Assembly: GCA_017560955.1 (NCBI GenBank)
Contig: JAFZDV010000204.1
Location: 1-9,195 of the forward strand
Direction: 5' to 3'
DNA: 9,195 nt
Source of the DNA: Anaerotignum sp.
Lineage (GTDB): Bacteria > Bacillota > Clostridia > Lachnospirales > Anaerotignaceae
Shown here one piece after another: positions 7,387 through 9,195 of the stretch. Positions within the stretch are counted from its first letter, which is position 1, and the number at the start of each line of letters is the position of its first letter. A program made the position numbers and the translations under genes. The notes below the pieces were generated by a model. The model was not told where the DNA came from. It was given only the letters and a program-made list of their open reading frames with translations, and did no database searches.

Positions 7387-7611
7387 TCACAACCATTTTT
7401 CTGCATAAAGAAATAATGCTTGATTCAGATAATCCCTTGCGATATCTAAAGTTTTGCCGCATCTATGGAGGTATACAATTTCCCGTTCTCTCAGGAAACG
7501 CAGTGGTGCCAGAACGGCAGGGTCTTCTGCCAGATCGATGAGGTATTCATAAGTGGACCGGGCTTTTGTTCTGCTGATATATCTTCGTAGTTTTAAAGTG
7601 GCAGAGGCTTA
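7387..7611 (-). pseudogene. C-terminal remnant of a CotJC-like (manganese catalase family) spore-coat protein
   Basis: Reading the minus strand from 7608 to 7390 gives 73 codons with no usable start: an odd beginning, then KARSTYEYLIDLAEDP, AVLAPLRFLREREIV and a decayed tail ending EKWL. This matches, from memory, the C-terminus of CotJC (pattern YEDxAAEQKARxTYEYLI, PLRFLREREVVHFQRFGEAL). In the neighbouring frame, 7589 to 7563 reads YEDISAEQK, exactly the expected preceding segment, so one base has been lost in the A run (TTTT on the plus strand at 7564-7567); a TAA also interrupts that frame just before it. The His expected in REIVHFQRF, a manganese ligand in catalases, is Tyr (REIVYLHRC). 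The N-terminal two thirds are absent; AT-rich unrelated sequence begins at about 7612. A dead gene fragment, suggesting sporulating ancestry. Confidence 0.75.
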
Positions 7612-7647
7612 GAATACAATTGAAACATTATTGGAATATACGAGAGA

Positions 7648-7676
7648 TTTACCCAGAATTCCTAATATATTATAAT
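7648..7676 (+). promoter_or_regulatory. Promoter of the small membrane protein gene
   Basis: TTTACC (7648-7653), a 17-base spacer and a perfect TATAAT (7671-7676) in AT-rich surroundings. Transcription would start near 7683, giving a leader of about 80 bases that contains the hairpin at 7710-7731. Confidence 0.65.
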
Positions 7677-7709
7677 AATAGTATCGATAAATCTATCAAC
7701 CACAAAGGG

Positions 7710-7740
7710 CACCTGAAAATGATATCGGGTGTTTTCTTTT
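7710..7740 (+). terminator. Terminator-like hairpin in the leader (possible attenuator)
   Basis: CACCTGA (7710-7716) pairs with TCGGGTG (7725-7731), 7 bp with one G-T pair and an 8-base loop, followed at once by TTTTCTTTT. It lies between the promoter and the ribosome binding site at 7751, so transcription of the small membrane protein must read through it. Either it attenuates that gene or it ends transcripts from further upstream. Confidence 0.6.
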
Positions 7741-7750
7741 GTCCAAAAAC

Positions 7751-7757
7751 AGGAGGT
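7751..7757 (+). promoter_or_regulatory. Ribosome binding site of the small membrane protein
   Basis: AGGAGGT, 5 bases before the ATG at 7763. It selects this frame over an overlapping open frame beginning at 7729. Confidence 0.88.
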
Positions 7758-7762
7758 AAATT

Positions 7763-8128
7763 ATGAAGAAGAAAATTGCAGAAAGAATTTGTACCGGTAT
7801 CCCGCAGTTTGGATACTTATTTTTTTGCATGATAACAATGCTTGCTTATATGATCGAGCCAGTCTATGCCAATGTAACGATTTGGGAGAAAGCAACAGAG
7901 ATCATGTCTGATGTATATGGAGAAATCGTTGCGATTTCTACGATTGCAGCTGTTGTGACAGCGGCGATTGCGCTTCTTATGATGAATTTCTCTCGCAGTG
8001 GTAGAACAGTCGATGAATCTAGAGCATGGCTGAAACGCATTATCATTACATGGGCAATTATCAATGGCCTTGGTTTTATTATGTCCTATATCACACCATT
8101 CTTCTCTGGCGGTCAGTGGATACCTTAA
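7763..8128 (+). CDS. Small secreted two-helix membrane protein, VirB2/TrbC pilin-like
   Basis: 121 residues. N-terminus KKKIAER, then a hydrophobic stretch (about 16-31) ending in PVYA, a plausible signal peptidase I site after Ala36. The mature part starts NVTIWEKATEIMSDVYGEI, then a hydrophobic helix at 54-75, a polar loop SRSGRTVDESRAWLKR (77-92) and a second hydrophobic helix at 93-111, ending in FFSGGQWIP. Signal peptide, two helices and a short basic loop are the layout of VirB2/TrbC-type conjugation pilins, and similar small proteins occur in conjugative elements of gut Firmicutes (recollection, not a search). No other type IV secretion gene is in the window, so it would be an orphan. 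A holin-like or other small membrane protein is the alternative. Expressed from its own promoter with a leader hairpin. Confidence 0.7.
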   Translation: MKKKIAERICTGIPQFGYLFFCMITMLAYMIEPVYANVTIWEKATEIMSDVYGEIVAISTIAAVVTAAIALLMMNFSRSGRTVDESRAWLKRIIITWAIINGLGFIMSYITPFFSGGQWIP

Positions 8129-8140
8129 TAAATTCTAACA

Positions 8141-8169
8141 TTGATAGGTAATTGGAAATTTGCTAAACT
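8141..8169 (+). promoter_or_regulatory. Promoter of the lipoprotein gene
   Basis: TTGATA (8141-8146, five of six consensus bases), spacer 17, TAAACT (8164-8169) with TGC as extended -10. The start near 8176 leaves a leader of about 65 bases. The ACTAAA repetition just after the -10 (8167-8180) has no obvious role. Confidence 0.6.
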
Positions 8170-8239
8170 AAAACTAAACAGATAAATTTGAATTTAACGA
8201 TGAGAGGCGTTGACTGATATAAAGAAAAGAGGTTGGGGC

Positions 8240-9195
8240 ATGAAAAAATATATGTTATTGCCAGTTATTTTCATATTGGGATTACTTTATGGATGTGGCA
8301 ATTCAGAACGGCCTATGACTGCTGCAGATCAGGAAATATTGTCAAACGCAGATGCACGGCGTGAAGCAATTTTGAATAGTCCTACGGAAATCACTGTTAC
8401 TGGCACCTGTTATTATGTTTCTGCAGATGGTGCTGACAGTAACAATGGCAGAAGTGAGGAGACTCCCTGGGCATCTCTGGATAAAGTAAATAGTGCAAAT
8501 TTACGTCCGGGGGATGGTGTATTCTTCCGTCGCGGAGATGTTTGGCGTGGAGAAGCTCTCATTGCACAAAATGGCGTTACATACTCTGCCTATGGTGAGG
8601 GTGCGAAACCCGGCATATACGGATCACCGGAAAATGGTGCGGATCCATCTAAATGGAGCTTGATGGAGGGAACAGATAATATCTGGATTTTCTATAAGGA
8701 CATCATGGATTGCGGAGATATTGTTCTGGATGGCAATATGGACTTATCAGATAAAGCAGCTGCTTGGTGGACGGGCGACAAGTATGTGAAGGATACTGTG
8801 AGTGATGATTATAATACATTAATGCAAAAGCCTGTATTTGATCCGACTAAAGATATGCATGATCTTCAATATTTTAACGACATTGATTATTCTGATTTGA
8901 ATACCCAGCATCCCATCTATGTTTATGAATATGCTGATCGGGAAGGGAAACTGTATTTTCGCTGTGATGAAGGAAATCCGGGCGAAGTTTATGAATCCAT
9001 CGAATTCTGTTGTGATCCATACAATGGAAGCGTTGTTACATTAAATTTTGGATATATGTCTGTATTAGACAACCTGGCTGTGATGTATGGTGGTCATGCA
9101 ATTGAGGCGAACGGAGGCAAGCTTGTACAAAACTGCGAAGTTGGCTATATGGGTGCTATGACACATACCTTCTACGAAGAAGAAACCATCTATTC
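8240..9195 (+). CDS. Lipoprotein with right-handed beta-helix type domain (3' end outside the window)
   Basis: An open frame of 318 codons running off the window. MKKYMLLPVIFILGLLYGC is a lipoprotein signal peptide with lipobox LYGC and lipidated Cys19, so the protein should be anchored outside the cytoplasmic membrane. After a linker comes YYVSADGADSNNGRSEETPWASLDKVN (58-84), then LRPGDGVFFRRGDVWRGE (88-105) and YSAYGEGAKPGIYGS (115-129): the typical entry of parallel beta-helix proteins related to pectate-lyase-like and other polysaccharide-active enzymes. NIWIFYKDI and IVLDG (148-165) and VLDNLAVMYGGHAIEANGG (275-293) look like beta-helix rungs. An insert rich in Asp/Tyr (170-250) may form a loop or ligand site. 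The catalytic part cannot be judged because the C-terminus is missing. Likely a surface glycan lyase, hydrolase or binding protein. The Shine-Dalgarno AGAGG (8228-8232) is modest, 7 bases before the ATG. Confidence 0.82.
   Translation, partial: MKKYMLLPVIFILGLLYGCGNSERPMTAADQEILSNADARREAILNSPTEITVTGTCYYVSADGADSNNGRSEETPWASLDKVNSANLRPGDGVFFRRGDVWRGEALIAQNGVTYSAYGEGAKPGIYGSPENGADPSKWSLMEGTDNIWIFYKDIMDCGDIVLDGNMDLSDKAAAWWTGDKYVKDTVSDDYNTLMQKPVFDPTKDMHDLQYFNDIDYSDLNTQHPIYVYEYADREGKLYFRCDEGNPGEVYESIEFCCDPYNGSVVTLNFGYMSVLDNLAVMYGGHAIEANGGKLVQNCEVGYMGAMTHTFYEEETIY

Noticed and set aside
7729..7911. Alternative plus-strand frame starting at 7729
   Set aside because: Starts before the AGGAGGT site, lacks its own ribosome binding site, and overlaps the better-supported membrane protein frame.
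8121..8150. TACCT...AGGTA inverted repeat after the small membrane protein
   Set aside because: Only five base pairs with a 20-base loop and no T run; not enough to call a terminator.
8167..8180. ACTAAA tandem-like repeats after the lipoprotein promoter -10
   Set aside because: Two short AT-rich units, likely chance; no spacing or symmetry that suggests an array or iteron.

Overview
The window looks like a chromosomal segment of a moderate-GC, low-to-mid 40s percent by eye, anaerobic Firmicute, most likely a Clostridia/Lachnospirales-type gut anaerobe. Supporting signs are strong AGGAGG ribosome binding sites, sigma-A-like promoters, an etfB-etfA pair of the kind common in acyl-CoA-using anaerobes, an RpiR regulator, and a decayed minus-strand fragment that reads like the C-terminus of a CotJC/manganese-catalase spore-coat protein. 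The genus assignment is inference.

Layout. Positions 1-6359 hold five plus-strand metabolic genes: a class III PLP-dependent aminotransferase (29-1453), a large HAD-superfamily phosphatase-like protein that overlaps its end (1443-2972), an FGGY carbohydrate kinase (3092-4606), and electron transfer flavoprotein beta (4603-5397) and alpha (5394-6359). Kinase, etfB and etfA are joined by two 4-base ATGA overlaps, so they are almost certainly one transcriptional unit. A candidate promoter and a cre-like site precede the kinase. After a 131-bp gap with a hairpin and an inverted repeat around a promoter comes an RpiR-type regulator (6491-7345), closed by a strong terminator that also works on the other strand.

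Positions 7387-7611 (minus strand) carry the broken CotJC-like remnant: it lacks its N-terminus, has a frameshift in an A run, and has lost the expected metal-binding His. Immediately beyond it the sequence becomes AT-rich and the gene content changes. A good promoter and a terminator-like leader hairpin lead to a small secreted two-helix membrane protein resembling VirB2/TrbC-like pilins (7763-8128). A separate promoter then drives a lipoprotein with a right-handed beta-helix type domain (8240 to the window end, incomplete).

How the genes may work together (inference): aminotransferase, phosphatase, sugar/polyol kinase and ETF beside an RpiR sensor suggest a catabolic locus in which a small carbon compound is phosphorylated or transaminated and reducing equivalents are moved through ETF. 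No acyl-CoA dehydrogenase or transporter is inside the window, so the substrate cannot be named. I see no rRNA, tRNA, CRISPR array or insertion sequence. Nothing here is clearly a wholly new system; the most informative oddities are the CotJC remnant at the boundary, the leader hairpin and pilin-like gene, and the unusual metabolic gene combination.
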